This document shows positions 1 to 8,172 of a DNA stretch of 43,763 nt, piece after piece. Source of the DNA: Chromera velia. Lineage: Eukaryota; Sar; Chromeraceae. Both the position numbers and the translations under genes were made by a program. The DNA lies in contig JAHBMJ010000406.1 in NCBI GenBank assembly GCA_018398765.1, positions 1-43,763 of the forward strand, in the 5' to 3' direction. The first letter of the stretch is position 1. The number at the start of each line of letters is the position of its first letter. The notes beneath the pieces were generated by a model, which saw nothing but the letters and a program-made list of their open reading frames with translations, ran no database searches and had not been told where the DNA came from.

Positions 1-2
1 TG

Positions 3-536
3 GGGACCAACTGCTCCCCGGAATTGAGCAACCTCTGTCTCTATTGTGATGAGGCGAGGTTCATTGATGGACTTGTGCGGGAGGGAAAGACAGAAGAGGC
101 AAAGAAGTACCGGGACTCCTTTCGCCTCATTGATGACATTCTCCATCGAGGGGTGGAGAACCCTCCCAATAAAGACAGTTATGGTGGACTCGAATTCAAA
201 GAGACCACCAAGTCGGACGGCTCTGTTGATTTCATCGGAGTCAGTTTTGACTGTCTTACCGACGGCTGTCTCTCCCTTTCGGTCATTAACAAAGCAGCAT
301 CCTACCCCTACCCAATCATCAAATTCCCCTCCGCACGCTCCAACGCCCCAGCACGACAGATGTCAAGCGTGTTCCAGGGTCAGCTGGCACGCTTCAAATT
401 TGTCTGCTCCACCCTATCCGCTTTCAGAGAAGCCGCTGCCCACTGCACACAACAGTTGATGAAAAGAGGGGTGATCTACTTCACGGGTGGCACACTCATG
501 TCACACGTAAGTGGGTACAGCAGAAGCATCTTTTGA
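3..536 (+). pseudogene. Reverse transcriptase C-terminal half of a retroelement (partial, frame-broken)
   Basis: The frame is open from the left edge. It begins with a GTNCSPELSNLCLYCDEARF motif, which resembles the conserved (M/R)GTNCAPLxADLFLxxYE block just after the catalytic YxDD region in a group of eukaryotic reverse transcriptases. Further on come a 'DFIGVSFD'-like block and a 'YPIIKFPSARSN..(13 aa)..GQLARFKFVCS' block, matching the family's 'FPF..SN(I/A)P....G(Q/E)LxRxxRxCS' element. The usual '..LL.RG' helix follows as QQLMKRG at about 455-475. There the frame changes: the RT-like reading continues in the frame of the next entry (about 473 onward), while this frame stops at 534-536. 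The catalytic half lies left of the window. It is therefore a fragment of a retrotransposon ORF, either decayed or carrying one sequence error. The retroelement clade cannot be named without the upstream part. Confidence 0.72.
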
Positions 537-1159
537 GTCGGTTGAACGGTTGGTTCCGACGTCTCCTTGTTTGGCTTTCCCACAATCCGAACAGGAAGAT
601 TTGGAGCCATCGGGATCACCGACCGTACGTCCCACCCCCTCCGGGCTTCCCAGGGAACCCAATTTTTCCACCAGCGCAAAGGATCCCTGCAGTTTCCCCC
701 GACGAAGAAAATAGTAGCAATGGATTTCCAGCCCCGTCTCCCAGCCGCGCCGTCCCCCACAACAGAAACGATGACGATGAATGGAAGTGTCCAAAATGTA
801 AAGCGACCTTCTTAAGCGAACGAGGTCTGACGACCCACCAAACCCACCCCAACGGAAAGAAGAGGTGCAAAGAGAACATCCAAGCAGCAGCAGTACTTCA
901 TCAGCCCCCTCCCCCCGCCCCCGCCCCCCCGCAGTCTTCTTCGTCCTCCAATCCGGACCCGAACCCTCCCCTCCCCCCTCCCTCCCTTCCGTCTTCTTCC
1001 TCCTCTTCGTCGTCGTCTTCCTCCTCCTCCTCCTCAGCTATCGCAGCAGCATTGCCGAATCCTCCGGCTCCCCCCGAAGACCCTCCCCCTGAAGCCCCAC
1101 CATTATCGCAACCCCCCTGGAGAAGGTCGTCACCAGGAAAATCAAGAAGGCTGCACTGA
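473..1159 (+). CDS. Zinc-finger and Pro/Ser-rich tail continuing the retroelement ORF
   Basis: This frame picks up the end of the reverse transcriptase domain (basic helices around 480-570) and stays open to a TGA at 1157-1159. It carries one C2H2-like finger at about 782-865: W-K-C-P-K-C, twelve residues, H, then ...H-P-N-G-K-K-R-C. A low-complexity tail follows, made of proline runs and a run of about 15 serines encoded by TCC/TCT repeats. A zinc finger near a reverse transcriptase fits a nucleic-acid-binding tail of a retrotransposon protein. No ATG fits a separate gene start better than continuation from the RT frame. The low-complexity part could be drifted repeat rather than selected coding sequence. 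Confidence 0.5.
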   Translation, partial: DLLHGWHTHVTRKWVQQKHLLSRLNGWFRRLLVWLSHNPNRKIWSHRDHRPYVPPPPGFPGNPIFPPAQRIPAVSPDEENSSNGFPAPSPSRAVPHNRNDDDEWKCPKCKATFLSERGLTTHQTHPNGKKRCKENIQAAAVLHQPPPPAPAPPQSSSSSNPDPNPPLPPPSLPSSSSSSSSSSSSSSSAIAAALPNPPAPPEDPPPEAPPLSQPPWRRSSPGKSRRLH

Positions 1160-1834
1160 ACAGAAGAGAACCAGCCAGAGCCAGATGCAGCCGCCGCCCC
1201 CGATCCCATGCCAGCCCCCGTCTCCGCGCCAGCCGCAGCACCCAATTCCGCTTCGGCTTCTGCTTCTGCTTCTAGCGACATCCCCCACCGAGCTTCCACG
1301 CATGACCAAGAGCATCAAAACCCGTCCCCTTCAGAACAGGAATCCTGAGAGAGAGAAGAGGTTCTGGAGAAGGTTTTCGGCCCCACCAGCACCGTCGCTC
1401 TTTCGGTGTGGGACTTTGAGAGTTTCGTTACCGCCGAAAGAGTCCTTCCGCAAGATACGAAGACACAGCATCAGAAGAATCCCCCTCCGCAGGGGCGCCC
1501 CCCCACCCCTGTCTAAAGACCATGACGGTGCCGGTCCCTGCGTGCCGTTCTGTTTCTTTTTTTCTTTTTTTGTTTTTCGTTTTTTGAATTTTTTTGTCTT
1601 GTCTTCTTTTCTTCTCTTTCTTGTCTTCAGTGGAAGTAGCAGAGGAGTAGCGTGTGAACCAGTGATCACGTGAAAGTCTGTCGGGAGGTGGAGAGGCAAG
1701 GGGCGCTTAACTCTCACCTTTCGGGCCCCCTGCCCACGCTGTTTGATTGTTGGTGCTGTTCTTTTGTCTTTGTTCTTTGTTTCTTTTTGTCTGTGGTGTT
1801 CATGAAGAAAAAGAGGGAGAAGAAGAAGAAACAT
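1160..1834. other. No gene seen; retroelement 3' flank
   Basis: The stretch is rich in C and T with T-runs at about 1553-1625. Open frames here have proline- or lysine-rich compositions that follow the base bias. I see no domain, splice pattern or terminal repeat. Confidence 0.4.
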
Positions 1835-2401
1835 ATAGTCTGTCTGTCTGTCTGTCGCGCCAAAAGAAGAAAGAAAGAAACAGAAGAGAATGAAGAAGGA
1901 GAAAAGGGGAAAGGAAAGACGATATAGTCTGTCTGTCTGTCTGTCTGAAGAGATCCAACAAGTAGAGAGGGATTTTGTTCGTTTGAGTGCCGACTTGAAA
2001 AAGGGAACCCCAGAAGAAGAAATCAAAAAATAAAGGGAACCCCAGAAGAAGGAAGTGGCGAATGCTGAAGACAAACTCCTTGTAGAGGTCCCTATGCGAA
2101 AGGAAATGAAAAGAAACGAACTCGTTCAGATGGAAAGAATGTGGAAGTGCAAGAGGGCAACCCTACACTGGGCAGTGAAGGGCCGCAGGGTACAACTCAA
2201 GGCCTGGAGCTCTGGTACCCTTCCACTGAGAGCGCGCCAAAAGAAAAGAAGAAAACAGAAGAGAATGAAAGGAAGGCTCTGTTTGTTCGTCTGTGTCTGT
2301 CTGTCTGTCTGCCTGTCTGTCCGAAAGAAAGGAAGCGATTCGGAAAAAGTGAAGTGAAGCAAAGACGATATAGTCTGTCTGTCTGTCTGTCTGTCTGTCT
2401 G
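1835..2401 (+). repeat. GTCT (TCTG) microsatellites in a repeated cassette
   Basis: Perfect or near-perfect TCTG runs lie at 1837-1856, 1926-1947, 2292-2321 and 2371-2401. Two of the runs are introduced by the same phrase 'agacgatatagtctg' (about 1917 and 2363). Both are preceded by a similar purine-rich stretch starting 'gcgccaaaagaa' with 'aacagaagagaatgaa'. The array therefore looks like a duplicated cassette rather than independent slippage. Confidence 0.7.
1947..2357 (+). other. Charged coding-like segment, interrupted once
   Basis: One frame reads a charged, helix-prone peptide from 1947 (EEIQQVERDFVRLSADLKKG), has a single TAA at 2031-2033, and continues with a Lys/Arg/Glu-rich peptide to a stop at 2355-2357. 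The phrase 'gggaaccccagaagaag' occurs twice around the stop (about 2003 and 2036), so a small duplication may have caused the break. It may be a degraded exon, possibly an upstream exon of the coiled-coil gene at 2744, or a retroelement remnant. I do not recognise a family. Confidence 0.25.
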
Positions 2402-2743
2402 TGGTTTTGTAAGCGAATATTGAGGCAAGGGTGGCAGAGACAGAAGCGAGCGCTCCGTCGGTGTGTCTGTCAGTCTGACTCGGCCTCAGTGTTCCGTTGA
2501 AATCTCTCGCTCTCTGCGTCAGTGTCTGTGTCTGTTTCTCGGCCTTTTCGGACAATGCATGCCCGGTCTGCTTGTGGGTGTGGGTGCGTGTGGGTGACTG
2601 TGCTGGTGCCTTGATACTGAACGGACCTCGGAACAATCAATTCCTTCTCCCCTGCATTTGAATTTTCGAAACCAGAACAGTTAAAGCAAAGGAACGTCAT
2701 CTCTTTTCTTTCTGCCTGTGCCTGCCTGCCTGTGATTTCAGAG

Positions 2744-3040
2744 ATGTCGAACCGTGTGGAGAGTGTGCGGAAGAATAACGGCTCCTTGCGGGAGGAGAAT
2801 TCGGTTTTGCGGGACTATCTGGAGAATCTGACGATGAAGATGTCCCAAATGACAAATGTGGGCTCTTCCGGAAAGGCCTCCAAGGTTAAGCTGCCCCCCC
2901 CACCGCCAAAACCTGGGAAGGGACACACAGGGCAAGACGTGACATACGCCATCAAGGTCTCAGACAAAATTGGGGAGCTTGCACAAACGATGGGGGGTAC
3001 GTTCAGTCAGAAGGACTTTCTTTTGTGCCTGCACGGGTAG
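2744..3040 (+). CDS. Short coiled-coil (SCOC-like) protein
   Basis: The peptide starts MSNRVESVRKNN and continues GSLREENSVLRDYLENL. It closely resembles the C-terminal coiled coil of the short coiled-coil protein family (RVDAVKEEN..L.SENQVLGQYIENLM), a Golgi/ARL-effector and autophagy-linked family. The heptad-rich part is residues 3-35, followed by a proline-rich linker (about 46-53) and a short hydrophilic end. A good acceptor (tgatttcag) lies immediately before the ATG, so an upstream non-coding or short coding exon is likely. The frame ends at TAG 3038-3040. Alternatively, a GTACGT donor at 2997 could join a strong acceptor (cgttttgcag, ending 3812), giving 'Glu-TGA' as the new end. Both ends give about 85-100 residues, usual for the core family. 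The family call rests on the helix only. Confidence 0.55.
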   Translation: MSNRVESVRKNNGSLREENSVLRDYLENLTMKMSQMTNVGSSGKASKVKLPPPPPKPGKGHTGQDVTYAIKVSDKIGELAQTMGGTFSQKDFLLCLHG

Positions 3041-3377
3041 TTGTTTGGGGACCTTTGTTTTGTTTGAAGCATACCAGCGAGGGAGTTTGCGTCGCGCTTC
3101 GTTCTTTTTTGTCGGATGGGGAGCTGACAGACTTATGGAAGGAAGGAAGGAAGTGTCGCTCTACCCCTTCGGAAGCTTTTTTCCTAAATTGATTTAAGTG
3201 GACGCGCCCGAGCGCCCCATGCAGGCAGGTCTGATGTGGTCATTTACTCCCCGCCTGCCTTTCGCTTTCATGAAAGAGGCAACATTCTGTGCGCTGGATC
3301 TCTGGGTACTGTGCTGCTTTCCACGCGCCCTCTTTGATGTCTCACTGTACCTCCTCAGTCCCGTCTGGCTCGCCCCC

Positions 3378-3448
3378 TCTTTTTTTCTTTCTTTTCTTTC
3401 TTTCTTTCTTTCTTTCTTTTCTTTCTTTCTTTCTTTCTGCCTTTCTGC

Positions 3449-3488
<40 letters not shown>

Positions 3489-3490
3489 TT
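3378..3490 (+). repeat. (CTTT)n microsatellite
   Basis: CTTT repeats run almost without break for about 110 bp, with a few CTGC interruptions near 3438-3450. If the alternative 3' end of the SCOC-like gene is right, the array lies within its last intron. Confidence 0.9.
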
Positions 3491-3499
3491 CTGCTTCCT

Positions 3500-4020
3500 C
3501 GCCTCTCGGTCTTTCTTTCTCTGCCTCTTCCCCCCCCCCTCTCTCTCACACATATACGCAAGTACATTGAGTCATGCTCGTTCTTTCTTCCTTTTTCCTT
3601 CTCTAGTTCTCTTACTTCTTTGAGGTTGACAGTTCAACAAGGTAGGAAGACCATCTTGTCATTTTGTCTATCTGTTCTGAGGGGGAAAAACGAATGGTGC
3701 AACAGATTGCTCTCTTTTTCTGCCTGTTTTCGCTTTATTGTAAGTTTTTTGCGTGCGGTGTTTCATAGCTCAATTTTCTCTACACATGCGCTTCCCTTTT
3801 TGCGTTTTGCAGAGTGACAATCTGGCAGGAAGGACCAGCAGCAAGGCATCGGTTTCCAATTAACGTCGAAGCTTTTGAAGATGTCGCTCTCACATAGGCG
3901 TCTGCCAGGCATTCACAATGCGCCCTTGTGCAGGACTACACACAGTAGTAGCCTGTCCAGTATGCTTTCACCACGAACAGTCTGCCTAAGTCTGCCAGAT
4001 GAGATGCAGAATGTTCTATA
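3500..4020. other. No gene seen
   Basis: Pyrimidine-rich, with a strong acceptor-like site (cttccctttttgcgttttgcag) at 3791-3812. No coding segment is recognised apart from the possible terminal codon noted under the SCOC-like gene. Confidence 0.4.
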
Positions 4021-4860
4021 GGCCCTGCACTCTATTTAAAAAAAAGTTTCTGATCGTTTTTTTTTTTTTTTGAACAAAAAAAATATGTTTTTTATGTAAT
4101 ACCCCGTGCAACCCTCCTGTAAGGCTGTAACACTTGAATAACAGTTGTTTGCCTGTTTTGATTTGATTGATTGTTAAGCTAGTGTCATTAGGATTAGGAT
4201 TCATATTTATCTCCGGAAGATTGATCTCCCGCTGCAATGCCGAATGTTTGACGTGCAACTTCCAGGAAAAGCGCCTAGGCGCATCAGACCTCCCCGGCCG
4301 GCCCGCACAAGTCTAGTCTATACCGCAAACGGTTTATAATTGAAGGAAAAGCATACGCGGCATCATCTTTTCTTTATCTAAATAATTTTTTGCTTCTGGT
4401 CTGACATTATCTGGTAGCGGAATGACGTTTATAGCTAAAACACAGGAAAGAGAAAGAATGATTTAAAGAGAAAGGTTGACACGACTAGGAAAATCAAGAA
4501 ATTCATTTTATATTTTTTATAGAAATCAAGAAGGTACGTCATGATAAATGAAAAAAATATTTTTTAAAAAAAAAAAAAACTCTTCTTTTATTTTTTAAAA
4601 TGGAGTGCAATTAAGGCTTGAAAAATCAATGAAAAAATGTTCAAATTAGTTTAATATATAGATAATATTAAATTACATGCAGTTCAATGAGCATATCAAG
4701 CAGCATACAAGACTTTTACTTGAAAAAATTAATTAATTTTGAATTAAAAATGAAACAAACCTTAAATATATACTTAATTTTTATGATTCAGATAAAAAAA
4801 AATAAATGATATTGACATATTGCGGTTCATACACTGTTCAGATTCTTGTACAGAAGTTCT
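4020..4860. other. AT-rich island
   Basis: Composition drops sharply to A+T (A- and T-runs, many TTAATT/ATATAT words) against a GC-balanced background. No ORF of note, no clear terminal inverted repeats and no target-site duplication were found. It may be old transposon or intergenic spacer. Confidence 0.6.
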
Positions 4861-5109
4861 TGTTCGTCGGCCATGATCCGTGTTTTAAATCACTGCATCA
4901 GCATGAGAGTGTCTAGGGAGAGTGTCTTGTACGTTGTCTTGTGGTCAACACAAGTTTGAACTTGGCATAAACTTTTACCTGCAGAGAAAGAGACGAAGCA
5001 CCGTCTCCCTCAGGCTACCAGTCCGAATTCCTCTAATTTAATTCCACAGAGGCCCTCAATCAGCTCCCTGGAGTCTCGGTCTGTCCACATAGGCTCCATC
5101 GGGACTGCT

Positions 5110-5345
5110 TTCTCATCTTTGAGGAATCTTTACAGGAAAGAGAGCAATAAAAAACGATAGATAGATAAAAAATAGAATGCAAAGAGAGAGAGAATGAAAG
5201 CAAGGCAGCGGTTGCGAAGGATTGATTGAGAAGGATGAAAAAGAGGAAGAGGGGGGGGCTGAGTGAGCCAGGGAGAACATGCAGAACCAAGAAGAGCACA
5301 AAGGAAACAATCGTCGTACTGCCTCTAGAAACTTACCGCTGCTTT
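5110..5345 (-). repeat. Duplicate A of an exon-edge/intron segment
   Basis: On the minus strand this reads GACACTCTGAAAAAAGCAG, CG, then a GTAAGT donor, 'TTCTAGAGGCAGTA' and further sequence matching 5890-6165 (GACACCCTGAAGAAAGCAG, TG, GTGAGT, 'TTATAGAGGCAGTA'). The match, with indels, includes the later 'TTTCCTTTGTG..CTTGGTTC' text. The copies are direct repeats about 800 bp apart. This copy abuts the kinase fragment. Confidence 0.75.
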
Positions 5346-5357
5346 TTTCAGAGTGTC

Positions 5358-5575
5358 GTGCTTGACTAGACAGGGGACCCGAAGTCTCCGCAAAATCCGT
5401 TTTGCCATTGTCGAGTTCATAAACACCTTGTCAATTTATTTCATGGCATAGAATGTTCCATCCTCACAGTCTTCAAGCTGGCACACCCGTCCGTACGCCC
5501 CCTCCCCGAGTAGTCGGAAGGGGTGGAATCCCTCTTCCACAACAAAACTCCCACCACAAGATTGGCCCATTTGCG
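5358..5575 (-). pseudogene. Protein-kinase N-lobe fragment, copy of the MAP-kinase-like exon 1
   Basis: The minus strand encodes GGSFVVEEGFH, a glycine loop GEGAYGRV and the catalytic-lysine strand FYAMK, nearly matching residues 18-80 of the kinase gene starting at 25956 (GGSFVVEEGFHHY, GEGAYGRV, FYAIK). Right after the lysine the copy has TAA where the parent has CAA (Gln), then continues in frame through IDKVF and MAKRIL. By eye the copies differ at roughly one base in five. Similarity starts about 20 bp before the GGSF codons and ends at 'RVPCLVKH', where the sequence switches to duplicate A. It lacks the rest of the kinase, so it cannot make an active enzyme. It is best read as an exon fragment copied here and mutated. 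Confidence 0.82.
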
Positions 5576-5731
5576 TATGCTCTGATTGATGTCTGCTTGC
5601 AAGTGCATGCACGATATGCAAGTGTCATCTGATCTTGAAACCTGGTAAGCAACTGAGTGAGCAAGAAAATGTGTGTAGAACTACTAGGTGTAATTGTGTC
5701 TATATGTTTGCCTTGATGGCACCGGATGGCA

Positions 5732-5811
5732 CGTGTGTGTGTGTGTGTGTGTATGTGTGTGTGTGCGTGTATGCATGTATATGCATGTGTGTGTGTGTGT
5801 GTGTGTGCGTG
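5732..5811 (+). repeat. (GT)n microsatellite
   Basis: GT dinucleotides with ATGCATGTATATGCATG in the centre. On the minus strand it yields only spurious His/Thr reading frames. Confidence 0.9.
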
Positions 5812-5889
5812 TCTGGTTTCCGTACTGCTGGTGCTGGAATGTAAGCAGCCGTATGAATCTGTACTAAGAATCCGTACGATAGTCGCATA

Positions 5890-6165
5890 AGCATGAAAGA
5901 AATGCAAGAGCAAGAAGAAACGATACTAGGTAGATAAGAAACAAAACACAAAGAGAGATAGAGAGTAAAAAGCAAGACAAAGGTTGAGAAGAAGTGATCG
6001 AAAAGGATAAGGACGAGACAGAGTGGGAGGAAAAGCAGCCTCAGGCTGAAGAAGCTGGGAACAAGGATGCGGAACCAAGAGGATCACAAAGGAAGTAATC
6101 GTCATACAGTGACTCATACTGCCTCTATAAACTCACCACTGCTTTCTTCAGGGTGTCTTCTCCCA
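5890..6165 (-). repeat. Duplicate B of the exon-edge/intron segment
   Basis: This is the partner of 5110-5345. On the minus strand it holds the last codons of the exon at 6137-6271, its GTGAGT donor and about 240 bp of following intron-like sequence. Shared landmarks are 'GAGGCAGTA', 'CTTGGTTC.GCAT' and a GA-rich stretch. The complete exon sits only here, so this is probably the source copy. Confidence 0.75.
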
Positions 6166-6271
6166 GTGTCACAAAGTCTCTGTCCCTTCCAGGTGCCCTC
6201 AGGTACAGGATAAAGGTCGGCCGAAAGATCTCGGGGTCCTCTTGAGATCTCGTGACTTTGAATTTCACTTC
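6137..6271 (-). CDS. Isolated 45-codon exon, possibly Alba-like
   Basis: On the minus strand an acceptor (AACAAGCAG) opens an exactly 45-codon segment that closes at a GTGAGT donor, phase 0 at both ends. The peptide starts EVKFKVTRSQEDPEIFRP and continues through LYLRAPGRD and FVTLGEDTLKKAV. A beta strand, a helix, a second strand and a final '(V/L)xLG..(I/L)xKAV' helix are reminiscent of Alba nucleic-acid-binding domains (..VVLxxxGxAIxKAV), but the match is weak and other folds are possible. In-frame stops upstream and the clean splice sites argue it is a real internal exon of a minus-strand gene whose other exons I cannot place. They may be in the RING/TRAF gene upstream or in a separate gene. 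Confidence 0.4.
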
Positions 6272-6409
6272 CTGCTTGTTCGTGCTTGTTCACTATGACA
6301 GCCTGAGAGCCTTCAGATTTTATTGGTGGATCATGGTTTTGCCGCATTGAAGGGAGAAGTGACTCATGAGAGTACAAAGAAAGGAAGGCTTTCCACTCTA
6401 GTTCTGCCA

Positions 6410-6456
6410 GTCCCCCCCCCCCAGCCACCCTTCACTGCCAAGGGGGGGGGGGGGGC
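6410..6456 (+). repeat. Poly-C then poly-G tract
   Basis: A C-run (about 6413-6422) and a run of about 14 G (about 6440-6454) lie 20 bp apart and could form a G/C hairpin. This is the first of many poly-G tracts that continue to about 20.4 kb. Confidence 0.7.
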
Positions 6457-6854
6457 CAGGAGACGCGGCCATGCGGCAGAGGACTCGGAGGACTCAGACC
6501 ACACTTCATCCCTCTGTTTCTCTTCTCTAGCGGGGCTTTTCTGGGTCGGAGACGGGGGGTCTCTTGTTTGTCTATCTTTGTCCTGAGCTGAGACTCTTGA
6601 CGGAGCTGCGTGGCCTTTCTGGGTCTGCGTCTTTCCCGCGCTCCTGGACCAACGAAGCGGGGACAAGTACGTGCTCCCGTCCTTGCGCGTATAAGTAATC
6701 ATGATCACGTTGAAAGGACCGCAGTCCTCATCTTAGTTCCTGTTGCCCTCCGTCTCTCAGTTGTTTCCTTTGTACATTTTTCTTCAAACAGGGAGAGGTG
6801 CTTGTCTTTGTTTTTTTGTTTGTGCTCTTTGATTTCTCTTCTCTTGAGAAGGGC

Positions 6855-7676
6855 CTAACGCACAGGGCACCTGATCTCAAATTCTTCACACACATCGTGG
6901 TGGGCATGGTAGTCGTTTCGAGGCAGAACTTTCCCGTAGAACATGCAGGGCCACCGGACTTCCCTGCAGGAGGAGAGGTGCTGATCATAGTGGTAGGACT
7001 TGATGGACTGACTGCATCCTGGACATTCCTTTCTGCAGTGTGCAAGGTGTGTGGAGAAGTTCTTCGCCAGGGCCCGGGGTCCAGAGAAGGGACCTATGCC
7101 GTCTACACTCATCAGGCATTATAAAGCTGTCAGGGATTGCTGGGAGGGGGGCAGGGACGGAAGGGGTGGATGGGATCAAGGCAGCGGAAAGTTAATTGCG
7201 TGGCAACACCTTTTTGTTGCAATGGAGACAGCCAACGAAGACACAATCGTGCTTTCGGTGATGGAGAAGCCGTTGTCTTATCCCTTCGCTCCCTCCTCCA
7301 TACACAGAGGAAACCCAAGCTGATCCGCATAACGAACCTTGGAAGAGCCCTCCCGACGAGGGTTTCCTCCTGCGCCTTCAGACGAGTGGTTGGAGATATC
7401 AATCACCTGCGACTGCTTTGAGACGCCGCTCCTCCCCGCGATCGCCGCACCTAGATCGGCTTCCTCCATGATCAACTTTTTAAATGCGGGTGTTGCCGGA
7501 TTGCTCTCTGGGAATTCTCCTCTGCATTCTGCACACGTGCACAGCTGCCGCTGGTTCTTTTTTCCCTCTTTGTGCCATAGAAAACAGTGTCGACAGTATG
7601 TGTGCCTCCCCGCGCAGTCTATCGTCACTGGGTCCACCATGAAACAAAAGCAAATTGCGCAAAAGAGGTGCTCCAT
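6855..7676 (-). CDS. RING finger plus TRAF-type zinc-finger protein (likely E3 ubiquitin ligase), exon chain incomplete
   Basis: Exon 1 starts at ATG 7674-7676, with an in-frame TGA two codons upstream. It encodes a RING: C6-x2-C9, C21, H25, C28-x2-C31, then C48-x2-C51 (MEHLFCAICF...DPVTIDCAGRHTYC...CAECRGEF), followed by a polar linker. The TRAF-like part is read at about 7100-6855: paired Cys/His clusters (HLAHCRKECPGC, HLSSCREVRWPC, HAHHDVCEEFEIRCP), ending at TAG 6855-6857 unless a GTGCGT donor at 6863 is used. RING plus TRAF zinc fingers is the standard layout of TRAF-like ubiquitin ligases, which bind E2 enzymes through the RING. The two parts are in different frames, so at least one intron lies between about 7340 and 7110. 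A further Cys/His segment (C-V-F-V-G-C-L-H-C) in the third frame at about 7260-7205 may be a middle exon. I could not fix those splice sites. No MATH domain is seen. Confidence 0.65.
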
Positions 7677-7779
7677 TTCTCAGTCCTTTCCCTCATCTAC
7701 CCTCATCTGGTACTCCAGAGAGAGTCTTTTGGCTGTCAGGGTTTGACTCTGAAGCACTGGCGTGCGGTCGAGTCAGGTC

Positions 7780-7796
7780 AGGTCAGGTCAGCACAG
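7780..7796 (+). repeat. Short AGGTC tandem repeat
   Basis: Three AGGTC units (gtcaggtcaggtcaggtc) lie about 110 bp upstream of the RING gene start. This may be chance or a promoter repeat. Confidence 0.35.
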
Positions 7797-8040
7797 CTGG
7801 ATAGAAGGACGTTGGATAGACAGCTCGAAGCAAGCTGAGTGCATGATTTTTTGTCTACTTCCTGTTCAGTATGATCTTTCTTTCCGAAGATGGTGACACA
7901 GACCGGCACTCCCCACATATACTGCAAAACACACACTTAATTTTCGAGTCGGGCTCTCGACCTGCAACTGTTGATTCCCCTGTTAGAATGACTCTCAATC
8001 GGGCTCCAGTGCGTATCTTTTGGGGCCAAATTTGGGCAAC

Positions 8041-8172
8041 ACTCAGACCTGCATGTATCTGCATGTTGCTTGCATGTTGCGTGCATGCATGCCGCGTCGC
8101 GACCGCGCCCGGCATTCGCCCGGCCGCGCGGCCCGCGCGCTTGCCGGGCCCGCCGATCGAAAAAACGAAAAA
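8041..8172. promoter_or_regulatory. GCATGC cluster followed by a GC-only block
   Basis: Four GCATG words and a TGCATGCATGC palindrome (8082-8092) are followed by about 60 bp of almost pure G/C (CGCGCCCGG, GCCGCGCGGC, CCGGGCCCG), ending in TCGAAAAAAC. TGCATGCA is a known promoter motif in apicomplexans; its use here is inferred. It lies about 370 bp upstream of the RING gene start. The same order (GCATGC words, GC block, TCGAAAAAAC) recurs at 25.5 kb between two divergent genes. Confidence 0.45.

Noticed and set aside
511-526. A GTAAGT donor-like word inside the reverse transcriptase region
   Set aside because: The nearest AG is only about 15 bp away and the RT frame continues through it in the second reading frame.
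3194-3623. Lys/Arg/Glu-rich minus ORFs and Phe/Ser/Leu-rich plus ORFs over the CTTT run
   Set aside because: Composition follows the microsatellite; the frames overlap on both strands.
5473-5975. His-Thr repeat ORFs at the GT array, and at 27100-27625
   Set aside because: Dinucleotide repeat artefacts.
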